Notes: generated from the sequence alone by a model not told the origin. A stretch of 64,000 bases of DNA from Cupriavidus phytohabitans (GCF_000426345.1 NZ_AUFE01000001.1:186001-250000); one strand, 5' to 3'. Positions 8,665-18,097 are shown, counted from the first letter of the stretch. A program made the numbers and translations.

Positions 8665-8693
8665 TTGAGCAAGAATATACCAATCGGTATTTT
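8665..8693 (+). promoter_or_regulatory. Promoter of the DUF2798-like gene
   Basis: TTGAGC (8665-8670) and TATTTT (8688-8693), 17-bp spacer. The second TetR operator fills the spacer, so binding would block RNA polymerase. Confidence 0.55.
8677..8690. promoter_or_regulatory. TetR operator, copy 2
   Basis: ATACCAATCGGTAT, the exact reverse complement of the operator at 8048-8061. It lies 24 bp upstream of ATG 8715. Confidence 0.8.
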
Positions 8694-8714
8694 TTCAAAG
8701 TAAAGGAAGTAGCC

Positions 8715-8936
8715 ATGAACGTGCAACTGAAACGGAAAATCGCCTTCGCGCTGTCGATGGGTGTCGTCACCACGGGAATCATCTCGTTCGCCCTGCTCGC
8801 TCTCAATATGGGATTCTCCGATGGCTTTGCGCTGACCTGGCTGCGCTCCTGGGGCATCGGCTATGTGATCGTGATCCCCGCCATCCTGCTGGTCGGCCCG
8901 CGCCTGCAAGAGCAGGTCGAGCGCTGGGTCCATTGA
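8715..8936 (+). CDS. Small two-helix membrane protein, DUF2798-like
   Basis: 73-residue inner membrane protein with two transmembrane segments (IAFALSMGVVTTGIISFALL and GIGYVIVIPAILLVG) separated by a short loop GFSDGFALTWLRSW; this matches the general pattern of DUF2798 proteins, which are commonly controlled by TetR or LysR regulators. AAAGGAAG precedes ATG 8715. Controlled by the TetR operator at 8677. The biochemical role of the family is unknown. The hydrolase gene starts 30 bp downstream, so it is likely in the same TetR-controlled transcript. Confidence 0.82.
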   Translation: MNVQLKRKIAFALSMGVVTTGIISFALLALNMGFSDGFALTWLRSWGIGYVIVIPAILLVGPRLQEQVERWVH

Positions 8937-8966
8937 TGTGCGATACCATTTCCACGAACTGCTGAC

Positions 8967-9917
8967 ATGTCCAGATCCTTGCTGCAGCGGCTGCTTGCAT
9001 TCGCTCTCATCCTTGGCGCTGCCGCCATCGCCCAGGCCGCCCCCTCCACCCAGCCACGACAGCCCGATATCGGATGGATCGAGATTGACGCGGACATTTC
9101 GCTGAGACGGATGATCGTGCACCACCCCGGCGCGAAAGGGACCGTCCTGTTCCTGCACGGATTCCCCGAAACCCTTTACGCATGGAAGGACATCGCCCTG
9201 TCGCTGGGCGATAGCTTCGAAGTGCATGCCATCGACTGGCCTGGCTACGGGCTCTCATCGCGTCCAACGGCGGACAGGTTTTCCTATGCGCCCCGGGACT
9301 ATGCCCGAGTCCTGGAGGCATACATCCGCAAGGCCGGCATCGACACGTCGCAGCTGACCATCTACGCAACCGATATCGGCGCGCTGCCGGCCTTGCTTCT
9401 GGCGCTCGACGCACCGGACATTGCGAGAACGATCATCGTCGGCGACTTCGCCCCGCTCGACAGGCCACAGTACATGTACGAAAGCCTGCAAAGCCTGAAA
9501 TCTCAGCCGTCGGCCGAACTGGCTCGCGCGCAGCTGAACCGGAATCGCGACGATGTCCTCCAGAACGCCTACCGGCGCGGCCTGCCAGCGCAAGCGCAGT
9601 TCGACATTTCGCCCGAACTCCAGGAAGACATGGCCCGCGGATGGAGCCAGGGCGCCATGACGTCTGCCGACGCCTTCTATCACTACTACTCGCACTTCAC
9701 GCGGGACCAGGCGTATCTGGAGGCGAACCTGCACCGGCTGAAGACACCGGTCAAGGTGGTCTGGGGTGAGAAGGACATCTATATCCGGAAAGAAATGGGC
9801 ATCGAATTCGCGCAGAAGGCGCACGCCGAGTTCACCGCTCTGCCGGGCATCGGGCACTACCCGCACCTGCAGGATCCCCGGCGCACCATAGAAGACATTC
9901 GCGCCGCATTTCGTTGA
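8967..9917 (+). CDS. Secreted alpha/beta hydrolase with Asp nucleophile (dehalogenase/epoxide hydrolase-like)
   Basis: 316-residue alpha/beta hydrolase. Signal peptide at 1-25 (hydrophobic run ending AIAQAAP), so periplasmic or secreted. Oxyanion motif HGFPE at 64-68; the nucleophile elbow reads ATDIGA with Asp136 in place of Ser; the catalytic His is in GIGHYPH near the C-terminus. An Asp nucleophile with HGFPE is the pattern of haloalkane dehalogenases, haloacetate dehalogenases and epoxide hydrolases rather than esterases. The elbow ATDIG differs from the usual GHDWG, so substrate prediction is unsafe. It lies 30 bp after the DUF2798-like gene and is probably co-regulated by the TetR repressor. 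Confidence 0.87.
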   Translation: MSRSLLQRLLAFALILGAAAIAQAAPSTQPRQPDIGWIEIDADISLRRMIVHHPGAKGTVLFLHGFPETLYAWKDIALSLGDSFEVHAIDWPGYGLSSRPTADRFSYAPRDYARVLEAYIRKAGIDTSQLTIYATDIGALPALLLALDAPDIARTIIVGDFAPLDRPQYMYESLQSLKSQPSAELARAQLNRNRDDVLQNAYRRGLPAQAQFDISPELQEDMARGWSQGAMTSADAFYHYYSHFTRDQAYLEANLHRLKTPVKVVWGEKDIYIRKEMGIEFAQKAHAEFTALPGIGHYPHLQDPRRTIEDIRAAFR

Positions 9918-9993
9918 ATCACATTGCAGGCGGCGCACGCCGGCCGTCCGACCCAGTCCGCTTGCATCGCGCTAAACGCCCAGGCACAGCCAG

Positions 9994-10566
9994 TTATGGC
10001 CTTGCCAGATCGGGGATCTTGATCCCGACCCACTTCCACGACCAAAGCCCATCGCGCCGCAAATCGGCAACGATCGCGTCGCCGTTGTCTTTCGTAGCCG
10101 TCGCCTGAACCAGGTTCCAGCTCCGATAGGAAACGTCGTACTTCAAGGTATCTCTTGCCGCTTCCTTGCGAGGTGCTTCCGGCGCCGGCGCCGACGCCTG
10201 TGGTTGCGGTGCCGAGGGTTGGGCGGCCGGCTTCTCACCAGCCATCAGCGCCATGACGCCAGCGGGCGATACCATGGTATCCACCAGCGTGTTGACCATG
10301 GCGAGGCCGATCATTTGTCCGAGTCCGGCAAACGGGTTGCCCTTCAACTCCGGAGATTGCAGATGAGCATTGATCGACAGGAGCAGTTGGGCCTTGAGGT
10401 TTTCGCGCAGCGCGGGGTAGTCGACGTAGCGTGAAAACTTCTCCGGATCCCGGGTTTCAATGGCGGACCGCATTTGGTAAATGGTCCAGTACGGGCTCGC
10501 GTAGCTCGTGACTGCGCCAATTGCGATTGCGGCTGTCGCTCCAACCAACATCTTCTTGTTCAACAT
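9994..10566 (-). CDS. DUF2939-like membrane-anchored protein
   Basis: 190-residue protein with an N-terminal hydrophobic segment (MLVGATAAIAIGAVTSYASP) followed by SPYWTIYQMRSAIETRDPEK, the characteristic opening of DUF2939 proteins. A Pro/Ala-rich linker (about 120-145) leads to a C-terminal segment with WSWKWVGIKIP. Start ATG 10566 was preferred over upstream in-frame starts because the longer form adds only out-of-character basic sequence. Function unknown; probably on the outer face of the inner membrane. Monocistronic and divergent from the next gene. Confidence 0.75.
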   Translation of the reverse strand: MLNKKMLVGATAAIAIGAVTSYASPYWTIYQMRSAIETRDPEKFSRYVDYPALRENLKAQLLLSINAHLQSPELKGNPFAGLGQMIGLAMVNTLVDTMVSPAGVMALMAGEKPAAQPSAPQPQASAPAPEAPRKEAARDTLKYDVSYRSWNLVQATATKDNGDAIVADLRRDGLWSWKWVGIKIPDLARP

Positions 10567-10777
10567 GACTTCCCGGGCGTTATGGTGTTGTCTGGGCGTG
10601 GAACCGGCCTTGCGGGCAAGCCACAATTGTAGCGTGGCGCCAGCGACCGGTTGATCCGCAGCCGCCCTCATCCAGGTCCGAGATGGAGTCCTATGGTAAG
10701 GTTGCCGGGATGAGTTCATGGACTTTAACTGGTGATGCATGTGCCGCATCCGTGTGGTGCCGGGAGGGTGATGCAGC

Positions 10778-11209
10778 GTGAGAAATGCGAAGCAGGAACC
10801 GCGGCGCATGTTGCAGGCTGAGAGAGTTTCAATCAGCAGGGCTTTGCGCCTGAGCGTGCCCCCAGAGGCCAGGCCTGCGCCGGTCAACCGGAAAGACTGG
10901 CTGCGGCAGAGGAAAGAGCAATTGCAGGCTGCCCGTGCCGCTGCCAGGCAAAGGCGCGATCTGCTAAGAGCCGAAATCATGTCGGCCGTGCAGGATGTTG
11001 CCCGAGAGGAACGCACTGCCGCGCGGCTGGAAGCTGAACGCCTGAAAGCGGAAGCGAGAGCCGCGCAGACCTACGCGCGGGAGGACGCACGTGCCGCCGC
11101 CAAGTTTGAGCGCGGCCAGCCAACCCGCCCGGTGTCCAAACGAAAGGCGCTTGCTAATGAGGAACGCAAGCTGGTCTCTTACGCCGATCTGTTGCGGATG
11201 CGTGGGTGA
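10778..11209 (+). CDS. Hypothetical basic helical protein
   Basis: 143-residue, very Arg/Ala/Glu-rich protein (for example RKEQLQAARAAARQRRDLLR) predicted to be a long helix or coiled coil, ending with VSYADLLRMRG. No signal peptide. GTG start at 10778 preceded by GGAGG about 10 bp upstream. The amino acid bias could arise from a non-coding GC-rich frame, but the ribosome site and the lack of a competing longer frame favour a real gene. Function unknown. Confidence 0.5.
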   Translation: MRNAKQEPRRMLQAERVSISRALRLSVPPEARPAPVNRKDWLRQRKEQLQAARAAARQRRDLLRAEIMSAVQDVAREERTAARLEAERLKAEARAAQTYAREDARAAAKFERGQPTRPVSKRKALANEERKLVSYADLLRMRG

Positions 11210-11269
11210 TCTGGCGCAAGTTCCCCTGGACGAAGCGGCTGAACGCGTGGTGGAACGTTACGTTATGGC

Positions 11270-11638
11270 TCAAGGTTCGTGGCAAACCACTTCGATGTTG
11301 TGCCCGTCCGGGCCAATGACGAAAGCCGCATAGTAGTTCGCGTGGTAGTGCGGGCGCAGACCGGGCGCACCATTGTCTTTGCCACCCGCCTCCAGAGCCG
11401 CGCGATAGAAGGCTTCGACCTGCTGGCGATTCTCGGCCATGAATGCCAGGTGAAGGTGCGCCGGCTTCTCTTCGGTTTGGTACAGGCACAATGAAGCCTT
11501 GCGCTTTGAGCTCAGCTCGACACCGTACGTCGGCGGCCCTTCCGAGACAACGGCTACGCCGAGCGGTTCGAGTGCCTTGAGAAAGAACGCTTTGCTCGCT
11601 GCATAATCGCTGACTCCGAATTTGACGTGGTCGAACAT
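11270..11638 (-). CDS. VOC (glyoxalase/bleomycin resistance) family protein
   Basis: 122-residue single-domain vicinal oxygen chelate protein. It opens MFDHVKFGVSDYAASKAFF, the first beta-alpha unit with the metal-binding His, has HLHLAFMAENRQQVEAFY in the second module, and closes GPDGHNIEVVCHEP with the C-terminal Glu ligand. Family members range from dioxygenases to lyases and antibiotic-binding proteins; the substrate is unknown. Monocistronic, convergent with the preceding gene. Confidence 0.88.
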   Translation of the reverse strand: MFDHVKFGVSDYAASKAFFLKALEPLGVAVVSEGPPTYGVELSSKRKASLCLYQTEEKPAHLHLAFMAENRQQVEAFYRAALEAGGKDNGAPGLRPHYHANYYAAFVIGPDGHNIEVVCHEP

Positions 11639-11965
11639 GCTTTCTCCTGAGGTGTGCGGACCTGAGCAAGGATCCTGGCCTGTCCATCGAGGGGCGTCCG
11701 GTTTGAAGGTGGCTTCAGTGGTCTCGAAGGCATTGCGATTGCGGAAGGCGAGGATTTGATGGCTTCCGGATTGGGGATGTTGGTATTGCTCCCCGTACCG
11801 ATCGCACTAGTGTGCGGCGCCGCCCAACACCGTGCAGGATGCGCCGCGCCGTCGGCGTCACGCCCCAGCCGTTCCCATGCTGAAAGCTGCGCCCGCCCCC
11901 GACAGGCACGATGGTTGCAAAGCCCTGTCAGAGCACGCCGCTCACCAATCCTTGGGAGAAATGTC
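11639..11965. other. 327-bp intergenic region without a recognisable gene
   Basis: Lies between the VOC gene and the double-glycine peptide gene, which are divergent, so it should hold both promoters. No frame here carries a plausible protein and I see no clear -35/-10 pair or palindrome. Confidence 0.5.
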
Positions 11966-12154
11966 ATGAGCACCCTGACCATTCGCGACCTTGCCGGTCA
12001 CCGCACCCTCGACGCCAGCGCCATGTCTGCGATACATGGCGGCATCTATCGCACGCCGCAGCAGATCCTGGCGTTTGAGCTCACCAATTTGCCGGCGACG
12101 CCGGATGGTCGTGTGCTTGGCACTGATGGCCAGTTGCATGTCCCTGTGATCTGA
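11966..12154 (+). CDS. Small peptide with double-glycine-type leader
   Basis: 62-residue peptide. Residues 1-26 end in AMSAIHGG and have Ile, Met and Leu at -4, -7 and -12 from the Gly25-Gly26 site, the spacing that C39 peptidase/ABC exporters and several RiPP systems recognise. The 36-residue remainder (starting IYRTPQQILAFEL, ending GQLHVPVI) has no Cys and is not strongly hydrophobic. GGGAG lies 7 bp before ATG 11966. No peptidase-transporter or modification enzyme is nearby. It could be a microcin-like or signalling peptide exported by a machine encoded elsewhere, or a member of an uncharacterised peptide family. Confidence 0.7.
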   Translation: MSTLTIRDLAGHRTLDASAMSAIHGGIYRTPQQILAFELTNLPATPDGRVLGTDGQLHVPVI

Positions 12155-12220
12155 GGACACTTGGCGGGGGCGGGTATCTATGCTGGTCAGTCAGGAACGT
12201 CCTGCCCTCTGCCCTGCCTG

Positions 12221-12646
12221 TTACGGCGCCTTGGGCGGCACGATTGCCGCACCGGGTTCAACGGTGCGCTCGTGACGCATCTTCGGCATCATGTTGCTGT
12301 TCAGGTGGAACATCACCCACAGCGATCCGGTCAGCGTGATCACCACCAGCGTCAGCGTGAACATCAGCGACAGCATGTTCCATCCACCCTCTGATCTGGC
12401 GTTCATATGCAGGAAATAGATCATGTGGACCACGATCTGCACCGCGCCGATCAGCAGGATGACGATGGCGGTGGTGGAAGACTTCTCGAACACCCCGCCC
12501 ATTACCAGCCAGAACGGGACCGCGGTCAGGAAAACCGACAGCACGAAGCCGGTCAGGTAGCCGCCCAGCGTGGCATGAGGCCCTACGTCTTCCTCGTGCT
12601 CGTGGCCATGCCCGTGGCCGTCCAGCGTCTCGTCGTGTGCGCTCAT
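12221..12646 (-). CDS. cyoD: Cytochrome bo3 quinol oxidase subunit IV
   Basis: 141-residue subunit with three transmembrane helices and a His/Glu-rich N-terminus ([16 protein letters not shown]). Helix 2-3 features HMIYFLHM and [14 protein letters not shown] match CyoD. Subunit IV assists assembly of the haem-copper core. Start ATG 12646 overlaps the cyoC stop by 4 bp (ATGA), so translation is coupled. The C-terminal tail extends slightly beyond E. coli CyoD. No cyoE (haem O synthase) follows; it must be elsewhere. Confidence 0.92.
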   Translation of the reverse strand: MSAHDETLDGHGHGHEHEEDVGPHATLGGYLTGFVLSVFLTAVPFWLVMGGVFEKSSTTAIVILLIGAVQIVVHMIYFLHMNARSEGGWNMLSLMFTLTLVVITLTGSLWVMFHLNSNMMPKMRHERTVEPGAAIVPPKAP

Positions 12647-13299
12647 GGCAGCGCCCCCATCAGGTAGACGAAGGTAAAGACGCCGATCCAGACGACGTCC
12701 AGGAAGTGCCAGAACATTGACAGGCACATCAGCCTGCGCTTGTTGGCGGTGATCAACCCGTGCCGCGCCACCTGCGTCATCAGCACGATCAGCCAGATGA
12801 TGCCGAAGGTCACGTGCAGACCGTGCGTGCCAACCAGCGCGAAGAACGAGGTCAGGAACGCGCTGCGCTGAGGCCCGGCGCCCTGGTGGATCAGGTGCGC
12901 GAACTCATACAGCTCGACCGCCAGGAAGGCCGCCCCGAAGACGCCGGTGATCGCCAGCCAGATCTGCGTGCCGGCGATGCGGTTCTGCTGCATCTGCAGC
13001 ATGGCAAAGCCATAGGTGATCGACGACAGCAGCAGGAAGGTGGTGTTCAACGCCACCAGCGGCAATTCGAACAGCTCGGCCCCGCTCGGCCCGCCTGCGT
13101 ATTCGCGGCCCAGCACGCCGTACGCGGCGAACAGGCACGCAAAGACCAGGCAGTCGCTCATCAGGTAGAGCCAGAACCCGAGCAGCGTGCCATTCTGCGG
13201 GTGGTGCTCTTCCGCCAGGTGGAAGGTGAAGCCCCCCGGCGGCACTTCATCCGCCTCGGAGGTGCCGCTCACGTACTGGGGATAGGTGGTCTCAGCCAT
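12643..13299 (-). CDS. cyoC: Cytochrome bo3 quinol oxidase subunit III
   Basis: 218-residue haem-copper oxidase subunit III with five transmembrane helices. [20 protein letters not shown] near the N-terminus and [13 protein letters not shown] are typical of CyoC. It starts 8 bp before the end of cyoB and ends overlapping cyoD, consistent with a tightly coupled cyoABCD operon. Confidence 0.95.
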   Translation of the reverse strand: MAETTYPQYVSGTSEADEVPPGGFTFHLAEEHHPQNGTLLGFWLYLMSDCLVFACLFAAYGVLGREYAGGPSGAELFELPLVALNTTFLLLSSITYGFAMLQMQQNRIAGTQIWLAITGVFGAAFLAVELYEFAHLIHQGAGPQRSAFLTSFFALVGTHGLHVTFGIIWLIVLMTQVARHGLITANKRRLMCLSMFWHFLDVVWIGVFTFVYLMGALP

Positions 13300-15295
13300 G
13301 GCCCGCCATCACTTGTGTGCGCGCCGACTCCGTCCGGACCACTTGGTCGGCCGGAATGTAGTAGTCGCGCTTGTAGTTGAAGGTATGGATGATCGCGCCG
13401 ATGATGATCGCGGCGAAAGACGCCACCACCAGCCACCAGATATGCCAGATCAGCGCGAAGCCGCACAGCGTCGACAGCCCCGCCAGCACGATGCCGGCCG
13501 CGGTGTTCTTCGGCATGTGGATGGGGTTGAAGCCCTGCAGCGGACGCGTGTAGCCGTTCTGTTTCATGTGCCACCAGGCGTCGGTGTCGTGCACCACTGG
13601 CGTGAAGGCGAAGTTGTATTGCGGCGGCGGCGACGAGGTGGACCATTCCAGCGTGCGGCCATTCCACGGATCGCCGGTCAGGTCGCGCAGCTCCTCGCGT
13701 CGCAGGAAGCTGACCACCAGCTGGATGATGAAGCAGGCGATGCCGATGGCGACCAGCGCTGCGCCGAAGGCGGCGATCTGGAACCAGATCTGCAGCGACG
13801 GATCGTCGAAGCGGTTCATCCGGCGCGTCACGCCGAGCAGCCCGAGCCAGTACAGCGGCATGAAGGCAAAGTAGAAGCCGGTCAGCCAGAACCAGAACGA
13901 GGCCTTGCCCCACGACGAGACCAGGCGATAGCCGAAGGCCTTGGGGAACCAGTAGTGGATGCCGGCCATCAGCCCGAACACCACGCCGCCGATGATCACG
14001 TTGTGGAAGTGGGCGATCAGGAACAGGCTGTTGTGCAGCGAGAAGTCCGCCGGCGGCACCGCCAGCAGCACGCCGGTCATGCCGCCGATCACAAAGGTGA
14101 CCATGAAGCCGATGGTCCACAGCATTGGCGCCTCGAAGCGGATCTTGCCGTGGTACATCGTGAACAGCCAGTTGAAGATCTTGGCGCCGGTCGGGATCGA
14201 GATGATCATCGTCGTGATCCCGAAGAAGGAATTGACGCTGGCGCCCGAGCCCATGGTGAAGAAGTGGTGCAGCCACACCAGGTAGGACAGCACCGTGATC
14301 ACGACCGTGGCGTAGACCATCGACGCATAGCCGAACAGGCGCTTGCGGCAGAAGGTGGCGACCACCTCGGAGAAGATGCCGAACACGGGCAGCACCAGGA
14401 TGTAGACCTCGGGGTGGCCCCAGATCCAGATCAGGTTGACGTACAGCATGGCGCTGCCGCCCTGGTCGGCGGTGAAGAAATTGGTGCCGACGTAGCGGTC
14501 GAGCGACAGCAGCGCCAGCGCCGCGGTCAGCACCGGGAAGGCGGCGATGATCAGCACATTGGTGCAAAGCGCGGTCCAGGTGAAGATCGGCATGCGCATC
14601 AGCGTCATGCCCGGCGCGCGCATCTTGACGATGGTCACCAGCAGGTTGATGCCGGATAACAATGTCCCGACCCCGGCCACCTGCAACGACCATATGTAGT
14701 AGTCGACGCCGACGTCGGGACTGTGGATGATGCCGGACAGCGGCGGATACGCCAGCCAGCCGGTGCGCGCGAATTCGCCAACGAACAGCGACATCATCAC
14801 CAGGATGGCGCCGCCCGTGGTCATCCAGAAGCTGAAGTTGTTGAGGAACGGGAAGGCGACGTCGCGCGCGCCGATCTGCAGCGGCATGACAAAGTTCATC
14901 AGCCCCGTGACCAGCGGCATGGCCACGAAGAAGATCATGATCACGCCGTGCGCGGTAAAGATCTGGTCGTAGTGGTGCGGCGGCAGATAGCCGGCGTTGT
15001 CGCCGAAGGCAATGGCCTGCTGGATGCGCATCATGACCGCGTCGGCAAACCCGCGCAGCAGCATGATGATGCCCAGGATCACGTACATGATCCCGATCTT
15101 CTTGTGGTCGATGCTGGTGAACCACTCGCGCCAGAGGTAGCCCCACAGGCCGTACTTGGTGACCGCGCCGACCAGCACCAGCCCGCCCAGCACGACCGCG
15201 ATGAAGGTGCCGATCAGGATGGGCTCATGCAGCGGGATGGCTTCCCACGTCAGCCGTCCGAAGATCAAATTGGCGAGTTCCGAGCGCTCGGGCAT
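13292..15295 (-). CDS. cyoB: Cytochrome bo3 quinol oxidase subunit I (catalytic)
   Basis: 667-residue catalytic subunit, close to the usual 660. It reduces O2 to water and pumps protons, taking electrons from quinol. Seen: [15 protein letters not shown] with a low-spin haem His, [15 protein letters not shown] with the CuB His and cross-linked Tyr, HHFFTMG with the next two CuB His, and HFHNVIIGG with the haem ligands. Start ATG 15295 ([15 protein letters not shown]) gives the family N-terminus. Terminal oxidase for aerobic growth, complementing the nitrate-reducing system further along. Confidence 0.97.
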   Translation of the reverse strand: MPERSELANLIFGRLTWEAIPLHEPILIGTFIAVVLGGLVLVGAVTKYGLWGYLWREWFTSIDHKKIGIMYVILGIIMLLRGFADAVMMRIQQAIAFGDNAGYLPPHHYDQIFTAHGVIMIFFVAMPLVTGLMNFVMPLQIGARDVAFPFLNNFSFWMTTGGAILVMMSLFVGEFARTGWLAYPPLSGIIHSPDVGVDYYIWSLQVAGVGTLLSGINLLVTIVKMRAPGMTLMRMPIFTWTALCTNVLIIAAFPVLTAALALLSLDRYVGTNFFTADQGGSAMLYVNLIWIWGHPEVYILVLPVFGIFSEVVATFCRKRLFGYASMVYATVVITVLSYLVWLHHFFTMGSGASVNSFFGITTMIISIPTGAKIFNWLFTMYHGKIRFEAPMLWTIGFMVTFVIGGMTGVLLAVPPADFSLHNSLFLIAHFHNVIIGGVVFGLMAGIHYWFPKAFGYRLVSSWGKASFWFWLTGFYFAFMPLYWLGLLGVTRRMNRFDDPSLQIWFQIAAFGAALVAIGIACFIIQLVVSFLRREELRDLTGDPWNGRTLEWSTSSPPPQYNFAFTPVVHDTDAWWHMKQNGYTRPLQGFNPIHMPKNTAAGIVLAGLSTLCGFALIWHIWWLVVASFAAIIIGAIIHTFNYKRDYYIPADQVVRTESARTQVMAGHG

Positions 15296-15386
15296 GTTTG
15301 TCACCTGGGGCCTGAAGTAACCAACCGTGGCCGATGGTAGCTGGCCAGTACCGCTGGGAGAAATGAAAAACCGGGAGATCCGCGCC

Positions 15387-16436
15387 TTACTGCAGCAGCA
15401 GCCGGCCCTCGTTGCGGGCAACGCCGGCCGCGAAGGCAGGCGCAACCGCCTGGGTGTTGCTCGCGGTGCAGATCTCGCGTGACGGGTCGAACTTGCCGCG
15501 GCTGCGGTCGAGTGCCATGGTATCGGCCATGCACCGGCCACCGCTCACGCAGCGGTTCAGGATCAGGTCATAGAGGCCGGGCGCCACGTTGGCATAGCGC
15601 TGCACCGGCACGCGCTCGCTGGGCTGCGCGAGCTGCAGGTAGGCATCCGTCGACAAGCCCTGGCCCGAGGACTTGACCTGCTGGATCCAGCGGTCGAAGT
15701 CTTCATTCGACAGCCCGTGGAACTTGAAGCGCATGTTGGTGAAGCCCTCGCCGCTGTAGTTGGCCGACATGCCCTCGTACTCGCCGGGCTTGTTGATCAC
15801 AGCGTGCAGCTTGGTTTCCATGCCGGGCATGGCGTAGACCATGCCGGCCAGCGACGGCACGAAGAATGCGTTCATCACCGAGGTGGCGGTGATGTGGAAG
15901 GCGATGGGCCGGTCCACCGGCGCTGCCACCTCGTTGACCGTGGCGATGCCCTGCTCCGGATACAGGAACAGCCACTTCCAGTCCATGGCCACCACCTGCA
16001 CCGGCAGCGGCTTGACGTCGGCGGTAACGGGCCGGTTGGCGTCGATGCGCGTGAGCGGCCGATAGGGATCGAGCTGGTGGGTGCTGACCCAGGTCACCGC
16101 GCCCAGCGCGATGATGATCAGCAGCGGCGCGGCCCAGATGGCGAGCTCCAGCACCGTGGAATGGTCCCAGTCGGGGTTGTAGGGCGCGGTCGCGCTTTCA
16201 CGATAGCGCCACGCGAATACCAGCGTGAGGATGATCACCGGCACGATGATCAGCAGCATCAGGCAGGTGGCGATGATGATCAGGTCGCGCTGTCGCACGG
16301 CCATGTCGCCGGATGGCGAAAGCAACACTGCCTGACAGCCGGACAGGCACGCCAGCGCGGCTACCGCGCCACATCCTTGCAGTAGTCTTCTTCTTGGCAC
16401 ACGGAAATGCGGTACGGCAGCGTCGAAGTGGCCCAT
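15387..16436 (-). CDS. cyoA: Cytochrome bo3 quinol oxidase subunit II (lipoprotein)
   Basis: 349-residue subunit II. N-terminal signal with lipobox LSGC, then two membrane helices ([20 protein letters not shown] and [20 protein letters not shown]) and a periplasmic cupredoxin fold with [19 protein letters not shown]. The CuA-binding Cys residues are absent, as expected for a quinol oxidase. An additional C-terminal segment (about 60 residues after the usual end, with [13 protein letters not shown]) carries two Cys. ATG 16436 is used as start; a GTG two codons earlier is possible. First gene of cyoABCD. Confidence 0.93.
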   Translation of the reverse strand: MGHFDAAVPHFRVPRRRLLQGCGAVAALACLSGCQAVLLSPSGDMAVRQRDLIIIATCLMLLIIVPVIILTLVFAWRYRESATAPYNPDWDHSTVLELAIWAAPLLIIIALGAVTWVSTHQLDPYRPLTRIDANRPVTADVKPLPVQVVAMDWKWLFLYPEQGIATVNEVAAPVDRPIAFHITATSVMNAFFVPSLAGMVYAMPGMETKLHAVINKPGEYEGMSANYSGEGFTNMRFKFHGLSNEDFDRWIQQVKSSGQGLSTDAYLQLAQPSERVPVQRYANVAPGLYDLILNRCVSGGRCMADTMALDRSRGKFDPSREICTASNTQAVAPAFAAGVARNEGRLLLQ

Positions 16437-16579
16437 AGTCACTAAAGTGGCGTCTGAGGAATGTCGGCAAGCACCGATGAATCCACCTTTCGATTTTCTA
16501 AGGCAGTTTAGGCGCTATTCTTGTGACTGTGCGAGATTAAGTGCAGTATCGAAGCACTCCTGTCGAGAGGAGACTGACG

Positions 16580-17899
16580 ATGGCCAGCCTGACCCACCAG
16601 CATCGAGCGTCGCCGACTGCACCTCCGGCCCCCGGCCACCATGAGGTGGCCCCTGCCGAAATCGCCACGGGCGTGGTGATCGGGCGAGCGTCTGAGTACT
16701 TCGATTTCTTCGTGTACGGCATCGCTTCCGTGCTTGTCTTCCCGGCGGTCTACTTTCCGTTCGCGAGCGAGCTGGCCGGGCTGCTGTACAGCTTCACGAT
16801 CTTTTCCTTCGCCTTCATCGGGCGGCCGTTCGGCACGGCGCTGTTCATGCGCATCCAGCGGCGCTGGGGCCGCGGCATCAAGCTGACTGCGTCGCTGTTC
16901 CTGCTCGGCACCGCCACGGTGGGGATTGCGTTCTTGCCGTCGTACGCGTCGATCGGGGCCGTATCGATCTACCTGCTGGCACTGTTCCGCTTCCTGCAGG
17001 GCATTGCCTTCGGCGGTTCATGGGACGGCCTGCCGTCGCTGCTGGCGCTGAACGCGCCGGAAGACAAGCGTGGCTGGTATGCGATGGTGGGCCAGCTTGG
17101 CGCGCCCTCCGGTTTTATCATCGCCGGGTCGCTGTTCCTGTTCCTGCATGTCAGCCTGACCCCGCAAGAGTTCATCGAATGGGGCTGGCGCTATCCGTTC
17201 TACGTGGCCTTTGCCATCAACGTGGTGGCGCTGTTCGCGCGGCTGCGGCTGGTGGTCACGCACGAATACACGCAGCTGCTCGAAGAAGACGAACTGGAGC
17301 CGATCAGCACGCTGCAGATGGTCAATGCGCAGGGCTTCAACATCTTCCTGGGCGCGTTCGCGGCGCTGGCCAGCTATGCGCTGTTCCACCTGGTCACGGT
17401 GTTTCCGCTGTCGTGGGCGGTGCTGCACCAGGAGCAGACCATTTCCGAGGTGCTGGCCGTGCAGATCGCGGGCGGCTTTATCGCGTTTATCGGCACTCTT
17501 ATCTCGGGCTGGCTGGCGGACCGCATCGGCCGCCGCACGACGCTGGCGACGATGGCGGTGCTGATCGGTGTCTTCAGCCTGGTCACGCCGTGGCTGCTGG
17601 GCGGCGGCGCCACTGGCCAGAATATTTTCATCCTGGTCGGATTCGGCCTCCTGGGGCTGTCGTACGGGCAGGCGGCGGGCGTGGTGACCTCCAACTTCGA
17701 ACGCCGCTTCCGCTACACCGGGGCGGCGCTGACCACGGATTTCGGCTGGTTGTTTGGCGCCGCGTTTGCGCCGCTCGTGGCACTGGGGCTGTCGTCGCTG
17801 TTCGGACTGGTGGCGGTGAGTCTTTACCTGCTGTCCGGGGTGATCAGCACGCTGGCGGCACTGCGTATCAGCCGGGCGCTGGGAACGCCGGAGTTGTAG
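16580..17899 (+). CDS. MFS transporter, metabolite:H+ symporter (MHS) type
   Basis: 439-residue major facilitator with 12 hydrophobic segments. ASEYFDFFVYGIASVLVFP is the MHS-family helix 1, GRPFGTALF precedes the A-loop, and DRIGRRTTLATMAVL is the second-half motif. MHS members import organic acids such as proline/betaine, citrate, shikimate or alpha-ketoglutarate; the substrate is undetermined. Start ATG 16580 has GAGGAGA upstream. Divergent from cyoA with a shared 143-bp promoter region, so possibly co-regulated with the oxidase. Confidence 0.88.
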   Translation: MASLTHQHRASPTAPPAPGHHEVAPAEIATGVVIGRASEYFDFFVYGIASVLVFPAVYFPFASELAGLLYSFTIFSFAFIGRPFGTALFMRIQRRWGRGIKLTASLFLLGTATVGIAFLPSYASIGAVSIYLLALFRFLQGIAFGGSWDGLPSLLALNAPEDKRGWYAMVGQLGAPSGFIIAGSLFLFLHVSLTPQEFIEWGWRYPFYVAFAINVVALFARLRLVVTHEYTQLLEEDELEPISTLQMVNAQGFNIFLGAFAALASYALFHLVTVFPLSWAVLHQEQTISEVLAVQIAGGFIAFIGTLISGWLADRIGRRTTLATMAVLIGVFSLVTPWLLGGGATGQNIFILVGFGLLGLSYGQAAGVVTSNFERRFRYTGAALTTDFGWLFGAAFAPLVALGLSSLFGLVAVSLYLLSGVISTLAALRISRALGTPEL

Positions 17900-18025
17900 G
17901 GCGCGCCCGGTACGCGCCCCGTTGAGGACATTCAGGACAAAAAGAAAGAAAAAGAAGAACGAAAATGCCGGCGCTGCGGACGCGGTGACAAGCCGCCGCA
18001 GCACCAGGCGATGGTCAGCCATCGA

Positions 18026-18097
18026 TCAGCGCAGGCCGAAGAAGCTGAGCACCGCGAGGATGATGACAACCGCGCCAACTAGCCAGACGATATTCAT
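18026..18097 (-). CDS. 23-residue single-helix membrane peptide
   Basis: Tiny frame MNIVWLVGAVVIILAVLSFF plus three residues (GLR). It has a single hydrophobic helix with a basic C-terminus. AAAGGAG lies 7 bp before ATG 18097, a near-perfect ribosome site. That, and the clean transmembrane character in a GC-rich region, support expression. The family is not known to me; such peptides often sit in the inner membrane and modulate a larger partner. No operon partner is adjacent. Confidence 0.6.
   Translation of the reverse strand: MNIVWLVGAVVIILAVLSFFGLR

Noticed and set aside
13269..15146. Long alternative frame within cyoB on the same strand
   Set aside because: His/Arg-rich translation produced by codon bias; cyoB in the other frame has all haem-copper motifs.
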